Source of the DNA: Faecalibacterium sp. HTF-F
GTDB lineage: Bacteria > Bacillota > Clostridia > Oscillospirales > Ruminococcaceae
DNA: 64,000 bases
Direction of reading: 5' to 3'
Assembly: GCF_023347535.1 (NCBI RefSeq)
Contig: NZ_CP094473.1
Span: forward strand, 62,001-126,000
The notes beneath the pieces were generated by a model. It had not been told where the DNA came from. It made no database searches and was given only the letters and a program-made list of their open reading frames with translations. The position numbers and the translations under genes were made by a program. Shown piece by piece: positions 26,218 through 33,562 of the stretch; the stretch's first letter is position 1, and the number at the start of each line of letters is the position of its first letter.

Positions 26218-26357
26218 ACCCTCTCAGTCAGTGCCTGCGGCCCTGCCAGCTCTCCCGAAGGGCGAGCTTTGAGTGGGAACTGGAAAGTTTTCCTTTTTGG
26301 AAAAAGCTCCCCCATCGGGGGAGCTGGCTGCGAACACAGTGAGCAGACTGAGAGGGT
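26218..26357. repeat. Intergenic hairpin repeat, copy 1
   Basis: Bounded by ACCCTCTCAGTC and GACTGAGAGGGT. It contains CCAGCTCTCCCGAAGGGCGAGC and an AAAGCTCCCCC...GGGGGAGCTGG core, so the unit folds as nested hairpins. Copies 2-7 are at 27258, 28173, 34934, 37475, 38813 and 39925. Confidence 0.85.
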
Positions 26358-26485
26358 CTCTCCGTCAAACCTCCAAAATTTCCCGGCGCAATTGCTTTCT
26401 GTGCCCTGCAGTGCTAAACTGAAAACAGAACAGCGGCCTGCATTGCGGCAGGCCATGTGCAGGAAAGATTGAGAGGAATGGACCC

Positions 26486-27256
26486 ATGGTTAAAAAATGG
26501 AGCGTGAGCTACCCTGCCGTCAATGGCACCGAGCAGCGCAGAGTTTATGTCTATCTGCCCACGATGTATGAAGCCGAGCCGGACCGCAGGTATCCGGTGC
26601 TGTATATGTTCGACGGCCAGAACGTCTTTTTTGACGAGGACGCCACCTTTGGCAAGAGCTGGGGCGTGGCCGATTATCTGGACTACACCGACACCCCGCT
26701 GATCGTGGCTGCGGTGGAATGCAATGCCGGGGCCAACAACGAGCGGCTGGTGGAGTATTCGCCCTACCGGTTCGATGACCCGCAGTTCGGCCACTTCGAC
26801 GGCAAGGGGCAGGCCACCATGAGCTGGTATATCCACCGGTTCAAGCCCTTTATCGATCACAATTTCCGCACCCTGCCCGACCGGGAGCACACCTTCATTG
26901 GCGGCAGCAGCATGGGCGGCCTGATGAGCCTGTACGCCCTGTTGCAGTACAATGAGGTATTCAGCCGTGCGGCGGCGCTGTCGCCGTCCATCTGGGTCTC
27001 ACCGGAAAAGCTCTCCGGCCTTGTGGGCCGGGCAAAGCTGGAGCCGGGCACCGTGCTGTACATGGACTACGGCTCCCGCGAGATGGGCAACCACGAGGGC
27101 ATGCGCCGCGGCTTTGCCGAGATGTGCAGCAAGGTACTGACCCGGGGCATCCACCTCACCAGCCGCATCGTGCCCGGCGGCACCCACAGCGAAGCCAGCT
27201 GGGAAAAGCAGCTGCCCTTTATGTTCCATACCCTGATGTATGAGGTGGAGGAGTAA
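26486..27256 (+). CDS. Esterase-D-like alpha/beta hydrolase
   Basis: 256 aa of the putative esterase family (PF00756-like): RRVYVYLPTMYEAEPDRRYP, VLYMFDGQNVF, a nucleophile elbow GGSSMGGLMS near residue 137 and a histidine in VPGGTHSEASWEKQLP. No signal peptide, so cytosolic. ATG 26486 follows GAGAGGAA. A second esterase-fold gene and an ATP-grasp gene follow, each separated only by an intergenic repeat, suggesting a functional trio whose substrate is unknown. Confidence 0.85.
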   Translation: MVKKWSVSYPAVNGTEQRRVYVYLPTMYEAEPDRRYPVLYMFDGQNVFFDEDATFGKSWGVADYLDYTDTPLIVAAVECNAGANNERLVEYSPYRFDDPQFGHFDGKGQATMSWYIHRFKPFIDHNFRTLPDREHTFIGGSSMGGLMSLYALLQYNEVFSRAAALSPSIWVSPEKLSGLVGRAKLEPGTVLYMDYGSREMGNHEGMRRGFAEMCSKVLTRGIHLTSRIVPGGTHSEASWEKQLPFMFHTLMYEVEE

Positions 27257-27257
27257 A

Positions 27258-27386
27258 ACCCTCTCAGGCATCGCCTGACGGCGCTGCCAGCTCTCCCGAA
27301 GGGCGAGCTTCTATGCATCTGGCGGTAAGGCAGAAAAAGCTCCCCCTTTCGGGGGGAGCTGGCGAACAAAGTGAGCCTGAGAGGGT
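27258..27386. repeat. Intergenic hairpin repeat, copy 2
   Basis: ACCCTCTCAGGC to GCCTGAGAGGGT with the CTCTCCCGAAGGGCGAGC hairpin and a GCTCCCCC...GGGGGAGC core. It fills the gap between the two esterase genes and abuts the next ribosome site. Confidence 0.85.
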
Positions 27387-27408
27387 CCACAACAAAGGAG
27401 GAAACACC

Positions 27409-28167
27409 ATGGAAATGCAGTATTTCAAGGATTACAGTCCGGCGCTGGGCCGTGACATGGAGTGCAAGATCTACGGCCACGCAGGCCGCCCGATGCTGTA
27501 CATCCCCTGTCAGGATGGCCGCTTCTTCGATTTTGAGAACTTCCACATGAACGATACCCTTGCCCCGTGGATCGAGTCCGGGCAGATCATGGTCCTCTCC
27601 ATCGACACCATGGACAAGGAGACCTGGTCCGACACGCAGGGCGACCCCTATTGGCGCATCCGCCGCTATGAGCAGTGGCTGCGCTACATCGTGGAGGAGG
27701 CTGTGCCCAAGATCCAGTATCTGGCCAAGGAGCGCAACGGCTGGGACGACCTGCCCGGCGTCATTGCCTTTGGCTGCAGTCTGGGTGCCACCCATGCGGT
27801 CAACCTGTACCTGCGCCGCCCGGATGTGTTCTGCGGCTGTCTGGCCCTCAGCGGCATCTACACGGCCCACTACGGCTTCGGCAATTATATGGACGAGCTG
27901 GTGTACATGAACTCGCCCGTGGACTACATGAAGAACTTCCCGGAGGATCACCCCTACATGCAGCTGTACCGCAGCCAGAAGGCGGTCATCTGCTGTGGTC
28001 AGGGCGACTGGGAGCAGCCGGACACCACATGGTTCCTCAAGCGCATCTTCGAGGCCAAGAACATCCCCATCTGGGTGGATCTGTGGGGCCACGATGTCAA
28101 CCACGACTGGAACTGGTGGTATAAGCAGACTGCATATTACATGCCGTATATTCTGGGACAGCAGTAA
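27409..28167 (+). CDS. Second esterase-family alpha/beta hydrolase
   Basis: 252 aa. The core resembles the putative esterase family but with shorter N-terminal strands: GHAGRPMLYIPCQDGRF, the nucleophile elbow FGCSLGATHA near residue 124, and a C-terminal DLWGHDVNHDWNWW with the likely catalytic histidine. ATG 27409 follows AAAGGAGG at 27395-27402; the reading frame upstream runs into the repeat and is rejected. It is distinct from the preceding esterase, so this is not a recent duplication. Probably acts with the ATP-grasp enzyme downstream. Confidence 0.82.
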   Translation: MEMQYFKDYSPALGRDMECKIYGHAGRPMLYIPCQDGRFFDFENFHMNDTLAPWIESGQIMVLSIDTMDKETWSDTQGDPYWRIRRYEQWLRYIVEEAVPKIQYLAKERNGWDDLPGVIAFGCSLGATHAVNLYLRRPDVFCGCLALSGIYTAHYGFGNYMDELVYMNSPVDYMKNFPEDHPYMQLYRSQKAVICCGQGDWEQPDTTWFLKRIFEAKNIPIWVDLWGHDVNHDWNWWYKQTAYYMPYILGQQ

Positions 28168-28172
28168 AACAA

Positions 28173-28295
28173 ACCCTCTCAGGCGCTGACGCGCCAGCTT
28201 TCCCGAAGGGCGAGCTTTGATGCATCTGACGGAAAAGCAGAAAAAGCTCCCCCTTCGGGGGAGCTGGCAACGCTGTAAGCGTTGACTGAGAGGGT
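28173..28295. repeat. Intergenic hairpin repeat, copy 3
   Basis: ACCCTCTCAGGC to GACTGAGAGGGT between the second esterase and the ATP-grasp gene, with the same CCCGAAGGGCGAGC and GCTCCCCC...GGGGGAGC cores. Confidence 0.85.
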
Positions 28296-28327
28296 TTTCT
28301 TATAGAGGAAAGAGGAATCGTAAAACC

Positions 28328-29659
28328 ATGCAGAATTTCATTTTTATTTCGCCCAACTTCCCCACCAACTACTGGCAGTTCTGCCATGAGCTGAAAAACA
28401 ACGGCATGAACGTGCTGGGCATCGGCGACCAGCCCTACGATGAGCTGAAGCCGGAGCTGAAGGACAGCCTGAACGAGTACTACAAGGTGGGCAGTCTGGA
28501 AAACTACGACGAGGTCTACCGCGCCGTGGCCTTTTTTGCCTTCAAGTATGGCCGCATCGACTGGCTGGAGTCCAACAACGAATACTGGCTGGAGCGGGAC
28601 GCAGCCCTGCGCACCGATTTCCACATCACCACCGGCTTCCAGACCGACGATATGCCCCGCATCAAGTACAAGAGCAAGATGAAGGAGTATTACAAGAAGG
28701 CCGGCATCGCCACCGCACGCTACCACATGGTGGACGATTATGAGGGCTGCCGGAAGTTCATCGAAGAGGTGGGCTACCCGGTGGTGGTAAAGCCGGATAA
28801 CGGCGTGGGCGCATCCGACACCCACAAGCTGTCCAGCGACGAGGACCTGAAAAAGTTCCTCGTGCAGAAGACGGCCCATCACCCGGATGTGGAGTACATC
28901 ATGGAGGAGTTCGTCCGGGCCGAGGTGAACAGCTACGATGCCATCATCGATGCCAACGGCAACCCCATCTTTGAGGCCGGCAACGTGAGCCCCATGTCCA
29001 TCATGGATATCGTCAACGACAACGACAACTCGATCTACTACATCATCAAGGACCTGCCCGAGGATACCCGCGCCGCAGGCCGTGCCGCCGTCAAGAGCTT
29101 TGGCGTCCGGAGCCGGTTCATCCACTTTGAGTTCTTCCGCATGACCGAGGATCAGGCCAGCATGGGCCAAAAGGGCCAGATCGTGGCGCTGGAAGTCAAC
29201 ATGCGCCCCTGCGGCGGCTTCACCCCGGATATGATCAACTTTGCCCGCTCCACCAACGTCTACAAGATCTGGGCGGACATGATCGCCTTTGGCGGCACCG
29301 ATATGCCGGTGGGCGAGCACTTCTACTGCCCGTTTGCAGGCCGCCGCGACGGCAAGCACTTTGTGTACAGCCACGAGCAGATCATGCAGAAGTACCAGCA
29401 GAACATGCGCATGGTGGACCGCATCCCGGACGCGCTGAGCGGCGCCATGGGCAACCAGATGTACGTTGCCACCTTCTCCACCCGCGAGGGCATGGAGCAG
29501 TTCTACTCCGATGTGCTGGCCGTCACCGACGAAAACAACGCCGCCGTGCAGAAGGAGCTGAGCAGCATTCTGGCTCTGGGCGAGCCGGAGACCGCCCCGG
29601 CCCAAAAGGCCGAGAGCAAGCCTGCCGCCAAGCCCGCCCGTACCGCAAAGAAAAAGTAA
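28328..29659 (+). CDS. ATP-grasp domain protein (carboxylate-amine ligase-like)
   Basis: 443 aa. An N-terminal pre-ATP-grasp domain (FIFISPNFPTNYWQFC to about 100) is followed by the ATP-grasp fold: YPVVVKPDNGVGASDTH with the phosphate-binding loop near 155, EYIMEEFVRAEV for adenine contact and ALEVNMRPCGGFTPDM with metal ligands Glu-Asn-Arg. The last 35 residues are a low-complexity Ala/Lys/Pro tail. Such enzymes activate a carboxylate as acyl phosphate and join it to an amine or thiol. The two upstream esterase genes could trim or transfer the product. I do not recognise a named pathway. Confidence 0.8.
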   Translation: MQNFIFISPNFPTNYWQFCHELKNNGMNVLGIGDQPYDELKPELKDSLNEYYKVGSLENYDEVYRAVAFFAFKYGRIDWLESNNEYWLERDAALRTDFHITTGFQTDDMPRIKYKSKMKEYYKKAGIATARYHMVDDYEGCRKFIEEVGYPVVVKPDNGVGASDTHKLSSDEDLKKFLVQKTAHHPDVEYIMEEFVRAEVNSYDAIIDANGNPIFEAGNVSPMSIMDIVNDNDNSIYYIIKDLPEDTRAAGRAAVKSFGVRSRFIHFEFFRMTEDQASMGQKGQIVALEVNMRPCGGFTPDMINFARSTNVYKIWADMIAFGGTDMPVGEHFYCPFAGRRDGKHFVYSHEQIMQKYQQNMRMVDRIPDALSGAMGNQMYVATFSTREGMEQFYSDVLAVTDENNAAVQKELSSILALGEPETAPAQKAESKPAAKPARTAKKK

Positions 29660-29686
29660 AACAAATGCACTGACTGCATAAATCCT

Positions 29687-29724
29687 CAGCCCCGGAACGG
29701 CATCTGCCGCCCCGGGGCTGTTGT
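29687..29724 (+). terminator. Terminator after ATP-grasp gene
   Basis: CAGCCCCGG (29687-29695) pairs with CCGGGGCTG (29712-29720), then TTGTT. Confidence 0.75.
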
Positions 29725-29947
29725 TATATTGCTAAAAAATGGTCGCCTGTTCCGGGCAAAATGTCAAATATCTTCAGATCATTTGACAAGATGCCGGGGA
29801 GGGGGTAAGATGTGGGTGTGAAGCATATTTTTGGGGTGCTTCGGCACAAAAAACAGGAGGCTTGTATTATGAGATTGTACAAAAAAGCCGCCGCCGTTCT
29901 GCTGGCGGCAGCAATGGCTGTTTCCATGATGACCGCTTGCGGCGGCT
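29717..29947 (+). repeat. Direct repeat A: promoter, leader and signal-peptide region of lipoprotein 1
   Basis: This 230-bp block matches 30833-31065 almost base for base: GCTGTTGTTATATTGCTAAA, TTGACA promoter, AGGAGGCTTGTATTATG and the code for the first 27 residues. Divergence begins right after the lipobox GGC codons. Confidence 0.88.
29783..29811 (+). promoter_or_regulatory. Promoter of lipoprotein 1, G-rich spacer
   Basis: TTGACA (29783-29788), 17-base spacer ending GGGGAGGGGG and TAAGAT (29806-29811). The G-run is interrupted by one A. Confidence 0.75.
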
Positions 29948-30765
29948 CGAATGGCGGTGGAAACCCGGAGAATCCGGACAGCAAGCCCGGCGTTACTGAC
30001 CCGGAAAAACCGGGCGATGGTAAGGACGACAATAAGGGCGACGATAAAAAGGACGATACTGCCCTGCCGGACCTGGATAAGGAAGATGGCATTGACATCA
30101 GCTGGCAAAGCAGCAAGGCTGGCCAGTATGTTCAGTGGCTGAACAGCAAACAGAGCTACTCTATGACAACCAGCACAACGGTAGCCGGTTCTGCCGATAA
30201 GCTGGTTACGTTCTCAGCCGTCAGCAATGGAAAGACCTATAGCAAGGTTATCGAAGATGGAATAGATAGTTCCGATGTGACGGGCATGGCAATGCTTAAC
30301 ACGGGCAAATACACTTATCAAATGTACCCGAAGGTGAAGATTGCTTTTAAAGGCGAAAACAAAACATCCTCTTCGGATGATTCTACAACAAAAATCGACA
30401 CAGCTCTCAGCGTGAAAAAAGGTACAAAGACCTATAACGGAAAGACATATTACGCTGAGAAGATCACTGCAATTGTTTCCGAGGGCGATAAGAAAACGAC
30501 TCAGGTTATGACGTACTGCCTGAACGATCAGGGTATGCCGGAATATATCTTTACAAAAACTGATAGGGGTGTTGCTATAACTCAGATCAGCGACCTGAAA
30601 ACAGACGTTGACCAGAAATTGTTTGAAGTGCCCAGTGATTATGAAGTCTATATTACAGTAGTGAGCAAAGATGGAATGACCAGCTATGTTGCTCATGAAA
30701 ATGGAGTCCCTCTTACAAAGGAAGAAATGGAAGAACTGGCGAAGAAGCTGTCGTCGATTCAATAA
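29869..30765 (+). CDS. Secreted lipoprotein of unknown function, copy 1
   Basis: 298 aa. A lipoprotein signal peptide (MRLYKKAAAVLLAAAM, lipobox MTAC with the cysteine near residue 24) is followed by a Gly/Pro/Asp/Lys-rich linker to about residue 70, then a beta-rich domain. The pattern of alternating strands (VTFSAVSNGKTYSKV, TYNGKTYYAEKITA, QVMTYCLNDQGMPEYIF) resembles LppX/LolA-like lipoprotein folds, which is only an impression. Surface-exposed and probably membrane-anchored. The gene is more A+T-rich than its neighbours. Its paralogue follows 222 bases downstream. Confidence 0.85.
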   Translation: MRLYKKAAAVLLAAAMAVSMMTACGGSNGGGNPENPDSKPGVTDPEKPGDGKDDNKGDDKKDDTALPDLDKEDGIDISWQSSKAGQYVQWLNSKQSYSMTTSTTVAGSADKLVTFSAVSNGKTYSKVIEDGIDSSDVTGMAMLNTGKYTYQMYPKVKIAFKGENKTSSSDDSTTKIDTALSVKKGTKTYNGKTYYAEKITAIVSEGDKKTTQVMTYCLNDQGMPEYIFTKTDRGVAITQISDLKTDVDQKLFEVPSDYEVYITVVSKDGMTSYVAHENGVPLTKEEMEELAKKLSSIQ

Positions 30766-30798
30766 TCTGCAATAGACTAAAACCGTGTAATATTTTTG

Positions 30799-30841
30799 CA
30801 GCCCCGCACCGGAAGACTATTTTCCCGTGCGGGGCTGTTGT
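30799..30841 (+). terminator. Terminator between the two lipoprotein genes
   Basis: CAGCCCCGCAC (30799-30809) pairs with GTGCGGGGCTG (30827-30837), followed by TTGTT. Confidence 0.78.
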
Positions 30842-31065
30842 TATATTGCTAAAAAATGGTCACCTGTTCCGGGCAAAATGACAAAATTTTTCAGATTGGT
30901 TGACAAGATGCCCGGGGGGGGGGTAAGATGTGAGTGCGAAGCATATTCTTGGGGTGCTTCGGAACAAAAAAACAGGAGGCTTGTATTATGAGATTGTACA
31001 AAAAAGCCGCCGCCGTTCTGCTGGCGGCAGCAATGGCTGTTTCCATGATGACCGCTTGCGGCGGT
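30833..31065 (+). repeat. Direct repeat B: promoter, leader and signal-peptide region of lipoprotein 2
   Basis: Second copy of the block at 29717-29947. Recombination between the two would delete lipoprotein 1 and leave one intact gene. Confidence 0.88.
30900..30929 (+). promoter_or_regulatory. Promoter of lipoprotein 2 with a G10 tract in the spacer
   Basis: TTGACA (30900-30905) and TAAGAT (30924-30929) are separated by 18 bases containing CCC and then ten consecutive G (30914-30923). Slippage in this tract would move the spacing through 16-19 bases and so change promoter strength. Confidence 0.75.
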
Positions 31066-31956
31066 GGCGCAGGCGGCAATGGCGGCAACGGTGGCAATGG
31101 CGGTAATGGTGGCGACACTGAAATCGTTGAGCCGGTTCCCGGTCCGGATACAACGGACCCGGATCAGGGCGGTGAGACTGGCGGCACTACGACTCAGCCC
31201 GAGAAGACAAAAATCACGGATGTGACAAAGAGTCAGTATGCACAGTCCTCGAAGAAGATCTACAATTCGAACGAGTTCTATGTCCTGATTACTATGGCTG
31301 ATTATGATGCCAATAAAACAAAAACGCTCGAAGGACAGATGATTGTGGCCCGCAAAGGCACCGATGTTTACGTGAAAACTGTCATGACTCAAGAGGGCAA
31401 GACCCAAAAGAATGCGGTGTTCGCAGAAAAGACAAACGATGGCAAGTATGCAAATTACCTGCTGTTTGAGGATGCTAAGACTGCATTGAAAAGTATTCGG
31501 AACAATCCGCCCATGGACTTTTCTAAAGAGGAAGAATTGCCGAAAGAAATGTACCGCACTACCGTAAAAGTCGGCGGCAAAGAATATTACGCAGAAACCT
31601 ATACAGATGAAAACGGTTCCGAACAGACCATTTGCTTTGGCGATAATGGCATGCCGAAATATCAATTTTCTCAGCGAAAGGGTGGCTCCTCTGAGACTAC
31701 GGCGTACCAAACCATCCGAATCGGTAACTCTAATAACCTGTGCCAGATAAACGGCTATAAGGCTTATACGATGGCGAACGATGCGGACGGTAGTTCGATT
31801 CTGGTCGATGAAAGTGGCAACAAGTACAAAGTTGCTATCAAGTTTGACCAGAATAACAATAAGTATACTGGCATAGAAGTCACAGACAGCAATGGCAAAG
31901 TTGTAACGGATGACTTTGCATGGCTTGATAACTATTTTAAATCAATTCTCTCTTAA
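30988..31956 (+). CDS. Secreted lipoprotein of unknown function, copy 2
   Basis: 322 aa. The signal peptide and lipobox are identical to copy 1, then a GGNGGNGGNGG linker and a Pro/Thr/Asp-rich stretch to about residue 75. The mature domain shares the general layout of copy 1 (for example VGGKEYYAETYTDENGSEQ and FGDNGMPKYQF beside YNGKTYYAEKI and NDQGMPEYIF) but is otherwise diverged. A paralogous pair of surface proteins is implied. The ribosome site AGGAGG is well placed ahead of the ATG. Confidence 0.85.
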   Translation: MRLYKKAAAVLLAAAMAVSMMTACGGGAGGNGGNGGNGGNGGDTEIVEPVPGPDTTDPDQGGETGGTTTQPEKTKITDVTKSQYAQSSKKIYNSNEFYVLITMADYDANKTKTLEGQMIVARKGTDVYVKTVMTQEGKTQKNAVFAEKTNDGKYANYLLFEDAKTALKSIRNNPPMDFSKEEELPKEMYRTTVKVGGKEYYAETYTDENGSEQTICFGDNGMPKYQFSQRKGGSSETTAYQTIRIGNSNNLCQINGYKAYTMANDADGSSILVDESGNKYKVAIKFDQNNNKYTGIEVTDSNGKVVTDDFAWLDNYFKSILS

Positions 31957-31973
31957 AAATTATAAGATGTTTT

Positions 31974-32005
31974 GCCCCGGCTGTCCCCCGACAGCCGGGG
32001 CTTTT
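31974..32005 (+). terminator. Terminator after lipoprotein 2
   Basis: GCCCCGGCTGTC (31974-31985) and GACAGCCGGGGC (31990-32001) with a CCCC loop and TTTT tail. Confidence 0.9.
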
Positions 32006-32007
32006 CG

Positions 32008-32036
32008 TTGTCCCTTTTGGCAAAGTGTGGTATACT
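32008..32036 (+). promoter_or_regulatory. Promoter of the MYG1-family gene
   Basis: TTGTCC (32008-32013), 17 bases, TATACT (32031-32036). Confidence 0.68.
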
Positions 32037-32071
32037 GTTGCCAGAGATTTTATTGGGAACGAGGTACATCT

Positions 32072-32899
32072 ATGAAAATTCCTGCAAACGGCTTTACCCA
32101 TGCCGGCAAGTTCCACGCCGACGATGTGTTTGCCACTGCGCTGCTGCAGATCCTGCGCCCGGATATCAAGATCACCCGCGGCTTTGTGGTGCCGGACGGC
32201 TTTGACGGCATCGTGTACGATGTGGGCTATGGCATGTTCGACCATCATCAGGAGCCCCGGGAGTACCGCGCAAACGGTGTGCCCTACGCGGCCTTCGGCC
32301 TGCTGTGGCGGGTGCTGGGCCCCGGCCTTGTGGGCGAGCGGCAGGCCCGGCTCATCGACGAGAACTTTATCCAGCCGCTGGACCTCAACGACAACACCGG
32401 CGAGCAGAACAGCCTGTGCGATGCCATCGGCTTTTTTAACCCGGTGTGGGACTCCAAGGAGGATCAGGACGCCTGCTTTTTCAAGGCCGTGGCCGTGGCA
32501 AAGCAGATTCTGGAAAACCAGATCGCCAGCGCCAACGCCGTGAACCGCGCCGACGAAAAGGTGCAGCAGGCCTATCAGAACTCCCGGGACGGCATCGTGG
32601 TGCTGCCCTGCTACCTGCCGTGGAAGAACGGCCTGTACAAAACGGATGCGCTGTTCGTGGTCTACCCCAGCCAGCGCGGCGGCTGGAGCGCCCAGTGCGT
32701 CACCGACCACAAGACCAAGCGCCCCAAGCTCCCCTTCCCCCAGAGCTGGGCCGGTCAGCCGCAGGAGGTCATTGAGCAGAAGAGCGGCATCCCGGGCATC
32801 AGCTTCTGCCACGCCAGCCGCTTCCTTATCACGGCCAAGGATAAGGAGACCGCCCTTGCGGCCTGCCGTCAGGTGTTAAAGAACAATGGCCGCATCTGA
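32072..32899 (+). CDS. MYG1-family protein (DHH-like metal-dependent hydrolase)
   Basis: 275 aa. The N-terminal GKFHADDVFATALLQ and FDHHQ motifs supply the conserved His/Asp metal ligands of the MYG1/UPF0160 family, with QPLDLNDNTGE further in. Eukaryotic MYG1 is reported to be a 3'-5' RNA exonuclease; the bacterial role is not established. The ATG at 32072 follows GAACGAGG and lies 36 bases after a good promoter. Its end overlaps the GIY-YIG gene by 14 bases. Confidence 0.9.
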   Translation: MKIPANGFTHAGKFHADDVFATALLQILRPDIKITRGFVVPDGFDGIVYDVGYGMFDHHQEPREYRANGVPYAAFGLLWRVLGPGLVGERQARLIDENFIQPLDLNDNTGEQNSLCDAIGFFNPVWDSKEDQDACFFKAVAVAKQILENQIASANAVNRADEKVQQAYQNSRDGIVVLPCYLPWKNGLYKTDALFVVYPSQRGGWSAQCVTDHKTKRPKLPFPQSWAGQPQEVIEQKSGIPGISFCHASRFLITAKDKETALAACRQVLKNNGRI

Positions 32900-33194
32900 G
32901 CATCCGGCCCGGCCCAAGCCCGCTTTTGTGTACATGGTGCGGTGTACCGGTGGCCAGCTGTACACCGGCTGGACCAACGCCCCCGCCGCCCGCCTGCAGG
33001 CCCACAAAAACGGCAGAGGGGCCCGCTACACCCGGGCCAGGGGTGCAGCGGCCTTTGCCTACGTGGTGGAGCGCTGTGCGGACAAGCGCAGCGCCCTGCG
33101 GCGGGAAGCAGCGCTCAAAAAGCTGCCCAAGGCGCAAAAGGAACTGCTGTGCCGCGCATGGAGCGCGGCAGGCGGGCCCTTTTCCGGCGCATAA
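32886..33194 (+). CDS. GIY-YIG nuclease-superfamily protein (UPF0213/YhbQ-like)
   Basis: 102 aa. FVYMVRCTGGQLYTGWT provides the GIY-YIG core, followed by the arginine of AARLQAHKNGRGARYT and a C-terminal LRREAALKKLPKAQKELL helix. Single-domain proteins of this type are abundant but poorly characterised. It overlaps the MYG1 gene by 14 bases, so it is translationally coupled; a joint role in nucleic-acid turnover is possible. Confidence 0.88.
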   Translation: MAASEHPARPKPAFVYMVRCTGGQLYTGWTNAPAARLQAHKNGRGARYTRARGAAAFAYVVERCADKRSALRREAALKKLPKAQKELLCRAWSAAGGPFSGA

Positions 33195-33198
33195 AGAC

Positions 33199-33263
33199 AA
33201 AACGAAACCCGGGACTCTTTCAGGGCCAGACGGCTCACAAAAGGGTTCCGGGCGTTTTGTTTT
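33199..33263 (+). terminator. Imperfect terminator after the GIY-YIG gene
   Basis: ACAAAACGAAACCCGG and GGGTTCCGGGCGTTTTGT form an imperfect stem followed by TTTTT. Confidence 0.5.
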
Positions 33264-33327
33264 TGCGGTGTGAATTCTTTCCGTGTGCTGTAGTCCGCAC
33301 ATGCCTCCGGATAGGCTGCATGTGCCC

Positions 33328-33383
33328 CGAATATATACTGCGCAAATGCATAAAATGTGAATATATTCTGCAAATAACGCATA
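33328..33383 (+). promoter_or_regulatory. Repeated AT-rich motif upstream of the arginine cluster (candidate ArgR region)
   Basis: GAATATATACTGCGCAAATGCATAAA and GAATATATTCTGC...AACGCATAAA are two near-direct repeats 30 bases apart, the second centred on the palindrome GAATATATTC. AT-rich paired sites ahead of argG suggest an arginine repressor target, but the symmetry is two bases shorter than the textbook ARG box. Confidence 0.4.
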
Positions 33384-33443
33384 AAGATACAAATTGAACC
33401 AAAACAGAGGTCAAATCCGTGTAAGGTTTGGCGGTTTTCGGCA

Positions 33444-33471
33444 TTGACGGAAAAGCCGCACGGCGTATAAT
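33444..33471 (+). promoter_or_regulatory. Promoter of argG copy 2 / arginine cluster
   Basis: TTGACG (33444-33449), 16 bases, TATAAT (33466-33471), with a leader of about 85 bases. Confidence 0.68.
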
Positions 33472-33562
33472 AAAAGCATCAACAGAAATGCAGATGCAAG
33501 AGGGTGCGGGAGGGATGCCTGCACCGGAAAACAAAAGTGTATTTTTAAAAGGAGCAATCATC

